Positions 42,992 through 51,590 of a stretch of DNA of 64,000 nucleotides are shown piece by piece. The notes beneath the pieces are model-generated. The model was given only the letters and a program-made list of their open reading frames with translations, was not told where the DNA came from and ran no database searches. Every line of letters begins with the position of its first letter. Positions within the stretch are counted from its first letter, which is position 1. Origin of the DNA: ZC4RG25 sp023428365 (GTDB taxonomy: Bacteria; Pseudomonadota; Alphaproteobacteria; Rhizobiales; Hyphomicrobiaceae); NCBI GenBank assembly GCA_050283925.1, contig JBNOAI010000004.1, positions 248,001-312,000 on the forward strand, read 5' to 3'. A program made the position numbers and the translations under genes.

Positions 42992-43951
42992 ATGCGATAT
43001 GTCGATTACGATGCGTTGCCCCGCCCGCCGGGTGAGTCCTTGCCGCTTGCATGGGACGTCTGGGGTGTGGGCGATCAGCTCGGCATGTTGAATAATATCG
43101 ATGAAGATGTGGCAATCGCTGCGGCTGGGTTGGTTCGTCGCGGCGTCCGTTTCAATCTCGATCTACCGCTGCATGTCCCGCTGGGAGAACTTCCCGAGGG
43201 ATCGCACCGGTTCCGGAAAGGACCGGACCACCGGATCGAAGCTTCTCACCACGTCGGTCTATGTATCCGCGATGACTGCGTGACGATCTATCCGCAAGCC
43301 TCATCGCAATGGGATGGCCTGACGCATGTCGGTGATCCGGTCCATGGGTTCTACAACCACGTGCAGGCAGAGCAGATCACCGGGAAGCAAGACACGCGTA
43401 ACGGCGTAGAACACCTCGCCGAATTCGGCATTGTAACCCGTGCCGTCCTCGCGGATCTGCCGCGTTTTTTCGACGCCATGGGGCAGGTTTGGAACCCGGT
43501 CGGAAGTCAGGTCTGTGACGCGCAAACGTTGCAAGCCTGTCTCGATCATCAACAGGTGTCCCTGCGCAAAGGTGATGTCCTTCTCGTGCGGACCGGATGG
43601 ACGGCTGCCTACCGCGCGGCGGATGCGGAAGGCAAAATCCGCGTCTTCCAGGGGCGGGATTACTCTGGCGTGTCCGGTGGTGAGGATATGTGGCGCTTTC
43701 TCTGGGATAACCGGGTGGCCGCCATTGCCAGCGATACCGTGACGGTCGAGGTCTGGCCGATATATGAAGGTAAGCCTTCACTGCACTTGGCGATCGCGCG
43801 TCTCGGTCTAACATTGGGCGAAATGTTTGATCTGGAAGCCCTGGCAGACGATAGTGCCGCAACGGGCGAGTGGGCCTCGCTGTTTGTCTCCAAGCCGCTC
43901 AACTTGCGCGGCGGAGTGGGTTCACCGCCAAACGCATTGGCGGTACGCTGA
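42992..43951 (+). CDS. Cyclase-family (kynurenine formamidase-like) amidohydrolase
   Basis: About 319 residues, cyclase-family fold. Metal-binding segment QWDGLTHVGDP corresponds to the HxGTHxDxPxH motif of kynurenine formamidases but is degenerate; a further His is in the segment KPSLHLAIARLG. Members hydrolyse cyclic or formyl amides and esters. ATG 42992 is preferred; GTG 42983 is possible. Divergent from the TRAP module and likely under the tandem operators. Confidence 0.88.
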   Translation: MRYVDYDALPRPPGESLPLAWDVWGVGDQLGMLNNIDEDVAIAAAGLVRRGVRFNLDLPLHVPLGELPEGSHRFRKGPDHRIEASHHVGLCIRDDCVTIYPQASSQWDGLTHVGDPVHGFYNHVQAEQITGKQDTRNGVEHLAEFGIVTRAVLADLPRFFDAMGQVWNPVGSQVCDAQTLQACLDHQQVSLRKGDVLLVRTGWTAAYRAADAEGKIRVFQGRDYSGVSGGEDMWRFLWDNRVAAIASDTVTVEVWPIYEGKPSLHLAIARLGLTLGEMFDLEALADDSAATGEWASLFVSKPLNLRGGVGSPPNALAVR

Positions 43952-44086
43952 GACTACGGTCCACTGTGGAATCTCGTGGATTATTGTCCGTCGAGAGATT
44001 GTGTGCTCGTACGTGAAAGCTCACACGGAGTGCGCACAATCACTTTACACGGGTTCAGCCTGCAACGTTCTCACAATCGAGCCGAG

Positions 44087-44731
44087 ATGCAAACAAGCGT
44101 CCCTAAGCCAATTCCCTATCACCTCATGGAGCAAATTCGAGAGGGGATCATCACGGGCAAATACCCGCCCGGTAGCTCGTTGCGTGAGCAGAGTCTCGAG
44201 AACGAATTCGGGTGCAGCCGCGGTCCCATCCGGGAGGCCTTGCGGCTTCTGCAGCATCGCGGCCTCGTCACCCATGAACCCCGGCGCGGTTTCCGGGTTC
44301 TGTCCCTCACAGCCACGGACATCCGTCAACTGTACAATCTCAGGGCGGTTTTGGAGAGCCACGCAGTCGAGGGGTTGGAGGGACACGTCTCAGAGGCTTT
44401 GTTGAGCGAACTCGCCGCTGCAAACGCTGCCATGCGCCGCCATCTTAAGGCCCGGCAGGTCGAGGGATACCTGCAGAGCAATCTTGTCTTTCACGCACTC
44501 ATTCTCCGTCACGCGCCAAATCCAACTCTTGAACGGACAATCAACAGCATCAACGAGATCGGGGAGCCCTTGCGGCATGCGATGCTGAGAAATCGGACGT
44601 TGTCCACGCGCGCCGTCGACGAACACGACGAGCTTGTTGCTCTTTTGCGAAAGAATGAGATCACGGAAGCGGTGGCGCTGATGAAACGCCACGTTCTTGG
44701 CAGCATTCCAACCGCTCTTGGGGCGTTATAG
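44087..44731 (+). CDS. GntR-family regulator, FCD subfamily
   Basis: 214 residues. GntR winged helix (about 10-75; GCSRGPIREALRLLQHRGLV) and an FCD ligand-binding helical domain. The ATG at 44087 gives the usual start; the open frame 37 codons longer covers the promoter. Downstream of the cyclase gene. It probably controls the minus-strand TRAP module and the cyclase through the repeats at 42923-42962, and itself through a half-site at 44041. Confidence 0.9.
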   Translation: MQTSVPKPIPYHLMEQIREGIITGKYPPGSSLREQSLENEFGCSRGPIREALRLLQHRGLVTHEPRRGFRVLSLTATDIRQLYNLRAVLESHAVEGLEGHVSEALLSELAAANAAMRRHLKARQVEGYLQSNLVFHALILRHAPNPTLERTINSINEIGEPLRHAMLRNRTLSTRAVDEHDELVALLRKNEITEAVALMKRHVLGSIPTALGAL

Positions 44732-44799
44732 TCACGCCATTCCCCTTCGTGGTCCGCGTTTCCAGCGGCGTTGCGTTTCGCAAAAAGCGCGCATACGAG

Positions 44800-45906
44800 T
44801 TAGACCTTGATTGTAAAGACCGGCGCACCTAATTCGTCGCGATGCGGGCTGCAACCGAGGCCTGCGCGGTCGCTGGCGCTCATTCTTCCGTCAACTCGCC
44901 GAGGGGCGCCATCTGCAATCGTCTTCAACCCATAGCTATTGAAGTCTGTAGTCGAAAGTAGGAACTCCTCGGGTGTTGACTGGGCCAAGTGAGCGATCGC
45001 CGCAGTCACGAAATCCCCACCCCAAGTGTCCTCTATCGTCATGACGACACCGGTCGAAACACACAAATCGCGGAGCTGTCGCGCCTTCGTCAGCCCACCT
45101 ACCTTAGAGATTTTCAGGTTTATGGCGTCGAATGCGCGATCTTCCAGGCCACGCAACAGCTGGCTAACTCCGTCGATAATCTCGTCGAGCACGAATGGCA
45201 GTGCGGTTCTCTGCCGGACAGTCAGACACTCTTCGTATGTGAGGCACGGCTGTTCAATATAGACATCAAGATCCTTCACAGCGGCCACGACACGGGTGGC
45301 TTCATGCATAGTCCAACCGGTGTTGGCGTCGGCAATAAGCATATCGGAAGCGGATAATATGCTACGACACTCGCGAATGCGTTCGATATCTTGATCCGGA
45401 TGCCCCCCAACTTTCAGTTGGAATTTTGTATAACCCTCCGACTTGTAGCCGGAAATTTTTCTCGCCATAACTTCCGGTGCTTCCTGCGATATGGCGCGAT
45501 ACAACTTTACCTCAGTTTGCTGCTTGCCTCCCAGCAGTTGCCACAGGGGAAGGCCGGATGCTTGCCCTAAAATATCCCAGCAGGCGACATCCAGAGCGGA
45601 TTTTACGTAGGAATGACCGCGCAACACCGCGTCCATTCGCCGGTTTAGAACACCGAGATCACGTGGATCCATGCCGAGCAGCTTGGGTGCGAGTTCCGCG
45701 ATGCCGACGCGAACCCCTTGAGCGTAGGCCGGAAGATATGCAGCACCTAAAGGCGTGCATTCTCCATAGCCAACAAATCCTTCGTCGGTGCACACCTCGA
45801 CGATCGTGGCATCGAATACGTCAATGGAGTTTTGATTGGACCAGTTATAGTTCCCCTCCTTTAGTGGGAGGTCGACTTGAAAGACATTCACGCCAGTAAT
45901 TTTCAT
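44800..45906 (-). CDS. Enolase-superfamily enzyme, cis-3-hydroxy-L-proline dehydratase-like
   Basis: 368 residues, mandelate racemase/muconate lactonizing subgroup. Lys165 (FQLKVGG) and Lys265 (NLKISKVGG) are the two expected catalytic bases; Asp193, Glu218 and Asp241 are the metal ligands (DANTG, IEQP, LDE). Segments such as YRAISQEAPE and YIEQPCLTYEE closely recall characterised cis-3-hydroxy-L-proline dehydratases. 4-Hydroxyproline-betaine epimerase is a relative and the main alternative. Last gene of the ABC/dipeptidase operon. Confidence 0.88.
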   Translation of the reverse strand: MKITGVNVFQVDLPLKEGNYNWSNQNSIDVFDATIVEVCTDEGFVGYGECTPLGAAYLPAYAQGVRVGIAELAPKLLGMDPRDLGVLNRRMDAVLRGHSYVKSALDVACWDILGQASGLPLWQLLGGKQQTEVKLYRAISQEAPEVMARKISGYKSEGYTKFQLKVGGHPDQDIERIRECRSILSASDMLIADANTGWTMHEATRVVAAVKDLDVYIEQPCLTYEECLTVRQRTALPFVLDEIIDGVSQLLRGLEDRAFDAINLKISKVGGLTKARQLRDLCVSTGVVMTIEDTWGGDFVTAAIAHLAQSTPEEFLLSTTDFNSYGLKTIADGAPRRVDGRMSASDRAGLGCSPHRDELGAPVFTIKV

Positions 45907-45990
45907 AATCGCTTCCCACTAGAATCGACGACATCCGCGCCTATCGCAAGGCAATGCCTCGCCTAAACACATCTATGTCGGTCTTAAAGA

Positions 45991-46932
45991 TCACCACACC
46001 TGCGACAAGAATCGTATCCAGTTGCCGCTGGTGATTTTTTCAACTTGGCTATCCGAAAACCGCCTTTTTAATCCCGCAACGATATTCGGATACCTGTCCG
46101 CCTGCTCGAACCCCCTGATGACGGGAAATTCCGAAATCGTCGTGACGCTGCGGCCAGTCCCCTTGTCGCGACTGATCCAATCGAAGAATTCCATTGGTTG
46201 CCCCTCGACAAGATCCGTACCGATCCCAACGTTTTCTTCGCCGAGGAGGTTCACAACATAGGCAACAACATCGGCGAAATCTTCGACTGTCGTTTGCGAT
46301 CCTTTCGGCAAAAAATGGGGAACCGCAGCGACACCGACAAAACCGCCGTGCTCGACAATCGTGCGAAGCTGCTCGTCCGATTTGTTCCTGAAATGCTTAT
46401 GGAGCGATAGAGGACAGCAATGTGTGTAAGCCACCGGCTTGCGGGAGGCCTTGATGACATCGTCGGAAGTTTTTGCGCCGACGTGGCTAAGATCGATCAG
46501 AATTCCAACGTCGTTCATTTCTGCGATGAGTTCCCTGCCGAAATCCGTCAAACCGCCATCGACACTTTCATAGCACCCGCCGCCGGAGGAATTCGCACCG
46601 TTGTACGTAAGTTGAACGACCCGCAAGCCCAGCTCGTGAAAGAGACGTACGTTTGGTAGATAATCGCCAAAGCCGGTGGAATTCTGCCAGCCGAGGATTA
46701 TCCCGACCTTTCCGCTGTCACGCGCCTTGATGATGTCGTCGACGGATCGGATCTGGCACAAGATATCAGCGTTCTCTCTGAGCATCTCCTTCCAGTCCGC
46801 GATATTGACAATCGTATCTTCCAACCCTTCCCAAATGCTACAGGTGAAGTTCGCCGCCGTTAGCCCACCTTTGTGCATATTCTCGAAAAGCGTCCGCGAG
46901 GGCTTCGCGACAACCAGGCCATCAATAAACAT
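45991..46932 (-). CDS. M19 (renal dipeptidase-like) family protein lacking the HxD motif
   Basis: 313 residues, amidohydrolase-type barrel. The conserved Glu region (YNGANSSGGGCYE), LIDLSHVG, THCCP and GIGTDL correspond to the later metal and substrate positions of membrane dipeptidases. The usual N-terminal DGHxD metal motif is replaced by DGLVVA, so one metal site is probably lost. No signal peptide, so cytoplasmic. Encoded between the importer ATPase and the hydroxyproline dehydratase-like gene, which suggests hydrolysis of an imported peptide or amide. Confidence 0.85.
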   Translation of the reverse strand: MFIDGLVVAKPSRTLFENMHKGGLTAANFTCSIWEGLEDTIVNIADWKEMLRENADILCQIRSVDDIIKARDSGKVGIILGWQNSTGFGDYLPNVRLFHELGLRVVQLTYNGANSSGGGCYESVDGGLTDFGRELIAEMNDVGILIDLSHVGAKTSDDVIKASRKPVAYTHCCPLSLHKHFRNKSDEQLRTIVEHGGFVGVAAVPHFLPKGSQTTVEDFADVVAYVVNLLGEENVGIGTDLVEGQPMEFFDWISRDKGTGRSVTTISEFPVIRGFEQADRYPNIVAGLKRRFSDSQVEKITSGNWIRFLSQVW

Positions 46933-47021
46933 GACTTTCCTCTCACATAATGGGATAGCGTCACCGAAAGTAACTTTGGTGTCCGCATCCTCTGGTTAGA
47001 CAACTGAGACAAGGGTCTGGA

Positions 47022-48098
47022 TTACTGCGTCGGCAGACGAATGCCGCTACTCCCGTCAAAAAGATGGAGCTTGTCTGTTTCGACCTCGAGAGCGATCGTA
47101 TCGCCTGGATTCAAGGCGATGCGCTCCCGGACCACACAGGTTATCTGGTGCCCTGCGAAACGCGCGATAATCTGTGATTCCGATCCCAACTGCTCGACGA
47201 CGACAACCTTCGCTGGGATGCCGTGCGTACCTGGACGTATATGCTCAGGCCGGATGCCGAGAGTACAAGATTGCCCCGGGGTGGCACCTACAAAGACGTT
47301 TCGGTCCAGTGCGACGAGCGCACTCTCTTCGGTTTCGAACGCCAATCCGTCTCGCTGAATGATCCGTCCCCGTATGAGGTTCATCGAAGGCGACCCGATG
47401 AAACCAGCTACAAACGTATTGATCGGGCGATCATACAGCTCAAGCGGCGATCCCGCCTGCTCGATATTGCCATCATTCATGACGACGATTTTATCGGCCA
47501 TCGTCATGGCTTCTGCCTGATCGTGTGTCACGTAGATCATTGTGGTGCGCAGGCGCTGCTGGAGTTCCTTAATTTCCGCCCGCATCGCCACGCGCAGCTT
47601 TGCGTCAAGATTCGAAAGCGGTTCGTCGAAAAGGAATACTTTCGGCTGGCGAATGATTGCCCGGCCCATCGCAACGCGTTGCCGCTGACCACCGGACAGA
47701 TGCCGAGGTTGGCGCGCGAGCATAGGCTCAAGCCCGAGAATTGCCGCAACTTCTGAGACACGCTTCTTGATGACATCCGGATTCTCTCCGCGAATTTTCA
47801 GCGAGAACCCCATATTGTCAGCGACGGTCATATGCGGATAAAGCGCATAGTTTTGAAAGACCATGGCAATATCCCGGTCCTTCGGCGCAACTTCGTTCAC
47901 GACGATGTCGCCAACCCGGATCTCACCTCCAGTCACACTTTCGAGCCCAGCGATCATTCTCAGGAGCGTCGATTTTCCGCACCCGGACGGGCCGACCAAC
48001 GTTACGAACTCTCCATCGTTCGCCAGCAAATTGATGCCGTGAAGAATGTGTGCCGCCCCGTAGTTCTTGTAGACGTCGACGATATCGACACTTGCCAT
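47022..48098 (-). CDS. ABC transporter ATP-binding protein, UgpC/MalK type
   Basis: 358 residues. Walker A GPSGCGKST near 37, LSGGQRQR signature, Walker B VFLFDEPLSNLD and a C-terminal TOBE domain (about 235-350) as in MalK/UgpC. Energises the CUT1-type importer encoded upstream; a strong RNA hairpin separates it from the binding-protein gene. Confidence 0.95.
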   Translation of the reverse strand: MASVDIVDVYKNYGAAHILHGINLLANDGEFVTLVGPSGCGKSTLLRMIAGLESVTGGEIRVGDIVVNEVAPKDRDIAMVFQNYALYPHMTVADNMGFSLKIRGENPDVIKKRVSEVAAILGLEPMLARQPRHLSGGQRQRVAMGRAIIRQPKVFLFDEPLSNLDAKLRVAMRAEIKELQQRLRTTMIYVTHDQAEAMTMADKIVVMNDGNIEQAGSPLELYDRPINTFVAGFIGSPSMNLIRGRIIQRDGLAFETEESALVALDRNVFVGATPGQSCTLGIRPEHIRPGTHGIPAKVVVVEQLGSESQIIARFAGHQITCVVRERIALNPGDTIALEVETDKLHLFDGSSGIRLPTQ

Positions 48099-48219
48099 CT
48101 ATCACTCCGATCAAATTAGATCGGGACTGTTCGGCGACCATTTCGGCGCCAAATCCTGTCCATAGTCCTTGTGCGCGTTTGCTTCCGCTGCGCGCTCTAC
48201 GTATTTCTGAGGGTTCGCC

Positions 48220-48250
48220 GGTGCCGCGAGCGCAAACATCTCGCGGCACC
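48220..48250 (-). terminator. Intercistronic hairpin between binding protein and ATPase genes
   Basis: GGTGCCGCGAG (48220-48230) and CTCGCGGCACC (48240-48250) form a perfect 11-pair stem with a nine-base loop, directly downstream of the binding-protein stop. It lacks a T run. In ABC operons such hairpins stabilise the binding-protein mRNA and lower expression of downstream genes; partial termination is the alternative. Confidence 0.6.
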
Positions 48251-48260
48251 CGTCGCACCA

Positions 48261-49577
48261 TCAGCCTTGTTTCTTGAGCTTCCGCGCCTCCTGAGCCGAC
48301 GCTTCCAGCGCCTGGCGCGGGGGTGCCTGGCGCAGCAGCGCACGTTGGATTTGCTGTTGCAGATGCCGGTCCCACTCCGCATACCACGGCGCGTGAATGT
48401 TCTCGCGCGCCCTGGCGGCGCCGAGCTGCTGGGCAAGGACCTCGAGCGCGTAGCCGCCTTTTCTCTGAGCGGCCTGGATATCTGCATCGTCATTGAGTTC
48501 GCGATAGGGATATCCGATGCCGTGCTTCAAGTACCAAAGCTTCGATGTGAAGTACTCGCCCTTCTTATTCTTGCCTCCGAGATAAGACATCAGACGCCAA
48601 GCTGCGTCTGGCACCTTCGTCGTCGTGTTCATTCCATACAGACGCGTCCACCCCATCGGGCCGCCGTTCACATCTTTCAGGCCCGGATAGCGTGTGATGT
48701 CGATGTTGCCGGCACGCTTGCTGAGCGCCGGATTGTTCGCGCGATAGAGAACGAGCGCGGTATTCGTGGAAAATGCGCCCTGTCCGGATAAATACGTTTC
48801 CCGAGCCTGAGTTTCATCCAGCTCCAATCCTTTTGGATCAAGGATCTGCCAGGTGTGCATCGCTTCGACGAGCCATTCTAGAACGCCAAGCGCCGTAAGG
48901 TCCTTATCCGCATAAACCGGGTTCAACTCGTCATCGAAAAGCCGTCCGCCCGACGCAAATACGAGAGACCAGAATTCGCTCAAGCCATTCGGGTTCGTTT
49001 TGTATCCGTTCAGTATCGGATAGCTCGCGAGTTTCGCGGACTTTATGGCGAGACTTGCTTCCTTGAGTTGATCCAGCGTGACGGGTGGCTTTTCAACACC
49101 TGCCTTCTGAAGCATCGTGCGATCAAACATGTAGATGTAGGGATCGCCATAGTAGGGCAAACCGTACTGCTTGCCCTTGTAGAACATCGCTTCCCGATTG
49201 AATGGGAACATCGACTTGTTCAACTCATCGAGGCCGGGCATGCCGTCGATTGGCCGCAGCCAGCCAGCCTCGACCCATGCGCCGAAATTGGAATCGCGAA
49301 CATAGAAGACATCCGGCTGGCTATTAGCACTGAACAACGAAACCATCTTTTCGTTGTAAAGCATGAGATCAAGCGGCGTGTAGATAACGTCCAGATCCGG
49401 ATTGTCGGCGTTAAATAGCTTGACGTTGTCTTCGACAATCTGCGGCTCGAAGGCCCAGCCCGAAAACGTGACTTTCGTTTGCGCCTGCGCAAATGCAGAT
49501 TGCAGGCTTGCCACGGGCAGCAATGCGGCAGTACCGGCAGCGCCGAGTAGCGAGCGTCGTGTAAGAGTGTATCTCAT
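48261..49577 (-). CDS. ABC transporter extracellular solute-binding protein (CUT1 type)
   Basis: 438 residues. Signal sequence MRYTLTRRSLLGAAGTAALL with a twin-arginine start; mature family 1 solute-binding fold (KVTFSGWAFEPQIVEDNVKLF, core FSGWAFEPQ). ATG 49577 follows GGGAAA; an open frame 15 codons longer is not signal-like. Carbohydrate-type binding proteins also take polyols and other solutes, so the ligand cannot be read from sequence. Confidence 0.93.
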   Translation of the reverse strand: MRYTLTRRSLLGAAGTAALLPVASLQSAFAQAQTKVTFSGWAFEPQIVEDNVKLFNADNPDLDVIYTPLDLMLYNEKMVSLFSANSQPDVFYVRDSNFGAWVEAGWLRPIDGMPGLDELNKSMFPFNREAMFYKGKQYGLPYYGDPYIYMFDRTMLQKAGVEKPPVTLDQLKEASLAIKSAKLASYPILNGYKTNPNGLSEFWSLVFASGGRLFDDELNPVYADKDLTALGVLEWLVEAMHTWQILDPKGLELDETQARETYLSGQGAFSTNTALVLYRANNPALSKRAGNIDITRYPGLKDVNGGPMGWTRLYGMNTTTKVPDAAWRLMSYLGGKNKKGEYFTSKLWYLKHGIGYPYRELNDDADIQAAQRKGGYALEVLAQQLGAARARENIHAPWYAEWDRHLQQQIQRALLRQAPPRQALEASAQEARKLKKQG

Positions 49578-49602
49578 ATTGTTTCCCTTTCGCTTGTGAC
49601 GG

Positions 49603-50481
49603 TTAGTCTTTGACCGCTCCACTTGTGAGGCCCTGGACGATCAATTTTTGGAAAATGAATGCGAGAATGAGGGGTGGAACCACGGCAAGCACGCCGGCCG
49701 CCGCGAGCATTGTCCGCTCGGTGGTGACGTCAGTTGCGAAACCGGCCACAACAACCGGGATTGTCTTGGCGGCTATGGAGCTCGTCAGAATGACGGCGAA
49801 CAGATAGTCGCTCCACGCCGTCATGAAGGCGAACATCGCGGCGGCGACAAGCCCAGGGGCCGCAGCGGGAAGCAGGATATTCCGCATCATCTGCCCCCAA
49901 TTGCAGCCATCGATCAAGGCCGCTTCCTCTAGGCTCCTCGGGATCGCCTGCAGATAGTTCTTGAGCAGCCAGATGGTGAACGGCAGCGTAAACGTCAGGT
50001 AAGTCATGACCAGCGCCACCAACGTATCCAACAATCCGAGGGAACGGATCAGAAGGTACATCGGGATGATGAGCGCGATTCCCGGCAACATCCGCGACGC
50101 CAGGTAGAACATCAGCAACTGATCCCGGCCGCGGAAGCTCAGACGCGCAAGGCTGTATCCGCCGAGCACTCCGAGCGTGACGTTCAACAACGCGGTACAG
50201 GTCGCCACGATGAACGAGTTCAGCATTGCGGGCAGCGTTTGCTCGGCAGCGCGGCTGCCGACTAACGCACGCCTGTCGGACGGATCAATGAAGGCCCGGT
50301 AGTTTTCCAACGTCGGGTTCTTTGGAATCCAGTTCGGTGGAACGGCAAGCGCATCTTGCTCGGGCACGAAACTGGAGAGAACCATCCAAGAGAACGGCGC
50401 CAGAATGTATAGCGTGACGACGATACCGACGAGGGCCAACTGGAATTTGCGACGCCTGTCCTGTTTATCAGAATAGCTCAC
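49603..50481 (-). CDS. ABC transporter permease, MalG/UgpE type
   Basis: 292 residues with six membrane segments and the EAA loop EEAALIDGCNWGQMMRNILLP (core EEAALIDGC). It starts with GTG at 50481, overlapping the upstream permease stop as GTGA; a much longer open frame to 50868 is an artefact in the upstream gene. Confidence 0.93.
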   Translation of the reverse strand: MSYSDKQDRRRKFQLALVGIVVTLYILAPFSWMVLSSFVPEQDALAVPPNWIPKNPTLENYRAFIDPSDRRALVGSRAAEQTLPAMLNSFIVATCTALLNVTLGVLGGYSLARLSFRGRDQLLMFYLASRMLPGIALIIPMYLLIRSLGLLDTLVALVMTYLTFTLPFTIWLLKNYLQAIPRSLEEAALIDGCNWGQMMRNILLPAAAPGLVAAAMFAFMTAWSDYLFAVILTSSIAAKTIPVVVAGFATDVTTERTMLAAAGVLAVVPPLILAFIFQKLIVQGLTSGAVKD

Positions 50482-51419
50482 GCGTCGAACTCCCCGCGCC
50501 GATAAAGAAGCTTGAAGTAGATAACCGCCAGCGTGAGCGTGATGATGCTGATGATGTAGGCGTAGGCGTTGCCCATTCCGAAGTTCAGGCTCTCGAATGT
50601 GACGAGGTACGTCCGCCAGGATAGAGTGGTTGTGGATCCTGCTGGACCACCTGCGGTGAGCACATAGATGATGTCGAAGGCGCGTATCGCAGCCATGGTC
50701 TGCAGGATGAGAACGATGAGGATCGGCTGCGCCAGCCATGGAAACGTGATGTACTTGAACATCTGAAGGCCCGTCGCGCCATCGAGGCGCGCGGCATTGT
50801 ACAATTCCGCGGGGATTCGCTGCAGAGAGGCCAGAAGCAGGATCACAGTTAGCGGTACGGTATTCCACGTATCCGCCCAGACGAGCGCAAACATCGCGGA
50901 TACAGGGTCGGATAGCCAGCCGCGATATTCGTCGATAAAGCCCAGGCTGAAGAGCGCGCCGTTCAGTGCGCCGACTTTTGCGTCATATATCCATTGCCAC
51001 ATGAGCCCATTGACAACCGGTGGCATCGCCCACGGGATCAAGATAATGGCCCGGATGAAATTTCTCGCCGGAAATTCCTGGTTCAGAAGCAACGCAATCG
51101 CGAGCCCGAATACCGTCGTCGCGGCCACGACGAGAACGGTAAATTGCAGCGTGATGACGAATGAGGCGTAGAATTCGGGTGACGCGATTATTTCAAGATA
51201 ATTGGCGAATCCGACAAATGAGAAATTTTTTGGCCGTGTCAGAACGTAATTATGCAGGCTTATCCACCCTGCATAAATAATCGGACCAATTGCGATGAAT
51301 ATAATTGCGATAAGGGATGGCGCATTCAGCAGCAGAGGAAATAGGTAGTCGATCAATCTAGACAGCTGGCGTGGTCCGCCAACGGTATTTTTCATCATGC
51401 TGTTTCTTGTTGCTGCCAT
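50478..51419 (-). CDS. ABC transporter permease, MalF/UgpA type
   Basis: About 313 residues, six membrane segments, EAA-like loop near LYNAARLDGATGLQMFKYI (core AARLDGATG). First gene of the importer operon. Start uncertain: ATG 51419, or ATG 51398/51395; no strong Shine-Dalgarno. Divergent from the LysR gene. Confidence 0.92.
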   Translation of the reverse strand: MAATRNSMMKNTVGGPRQLSRLIDYLFPLLLNAPSLIAIIFIAIGPIIYAGWISLHNYVLTRPKNFSFVGFANYLEIIASPEFYASFVITLQFTVLVVAATTVFGLAIALLLNQEFPARNFIRAIILIPWAMPPVVNGLMWQWIYDAKVGALNGALFSLGFIDEYRGWLSDPVSAMFALVWADTWNTVPLTVILLLASLQRIPAELYNAARLDGATGLQMFKYITFPWLAQPILIVLILQTMAAIRAFDIIYVLTAGGPAGSTTTLSWRTYLVTFESLNFGMGNAYAYIISIITLTLAVIYFKLLYRRGEFDA

Positions 51420-51590
51420 CGTCAGTGTTACCAAAACGGCGCTTTGGACGGTCGATCGGCATCGCCTGCATCAACCCTGTCAAATGCCCATCCATTCCGC
51501 AACAACATTTATTTAGTCACATTGATCTCGATTCGCGATTTATCTTAGAATGGCAAAATGGCTTGATGGGACCGGGGAAGGAGACCGAGT

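Noticed and set aside
43998..44040. ATTGTGTGC/GCGCACAAT imperfect inverted repeat upstream of the GntR gene
   Set aside because: One mismatch and a 25-base loop; kept only as a weak note because the CACTTTACA half-site beside it fits the operator better.
49603..50868. 421-residue version of the second CUT1 permease
   Set aside because: The extra 129 residues are a His/Arg-rich out-of-frame reading of the first permease; the GTG at 50481 coupled to the upstream stop gives the normal length.
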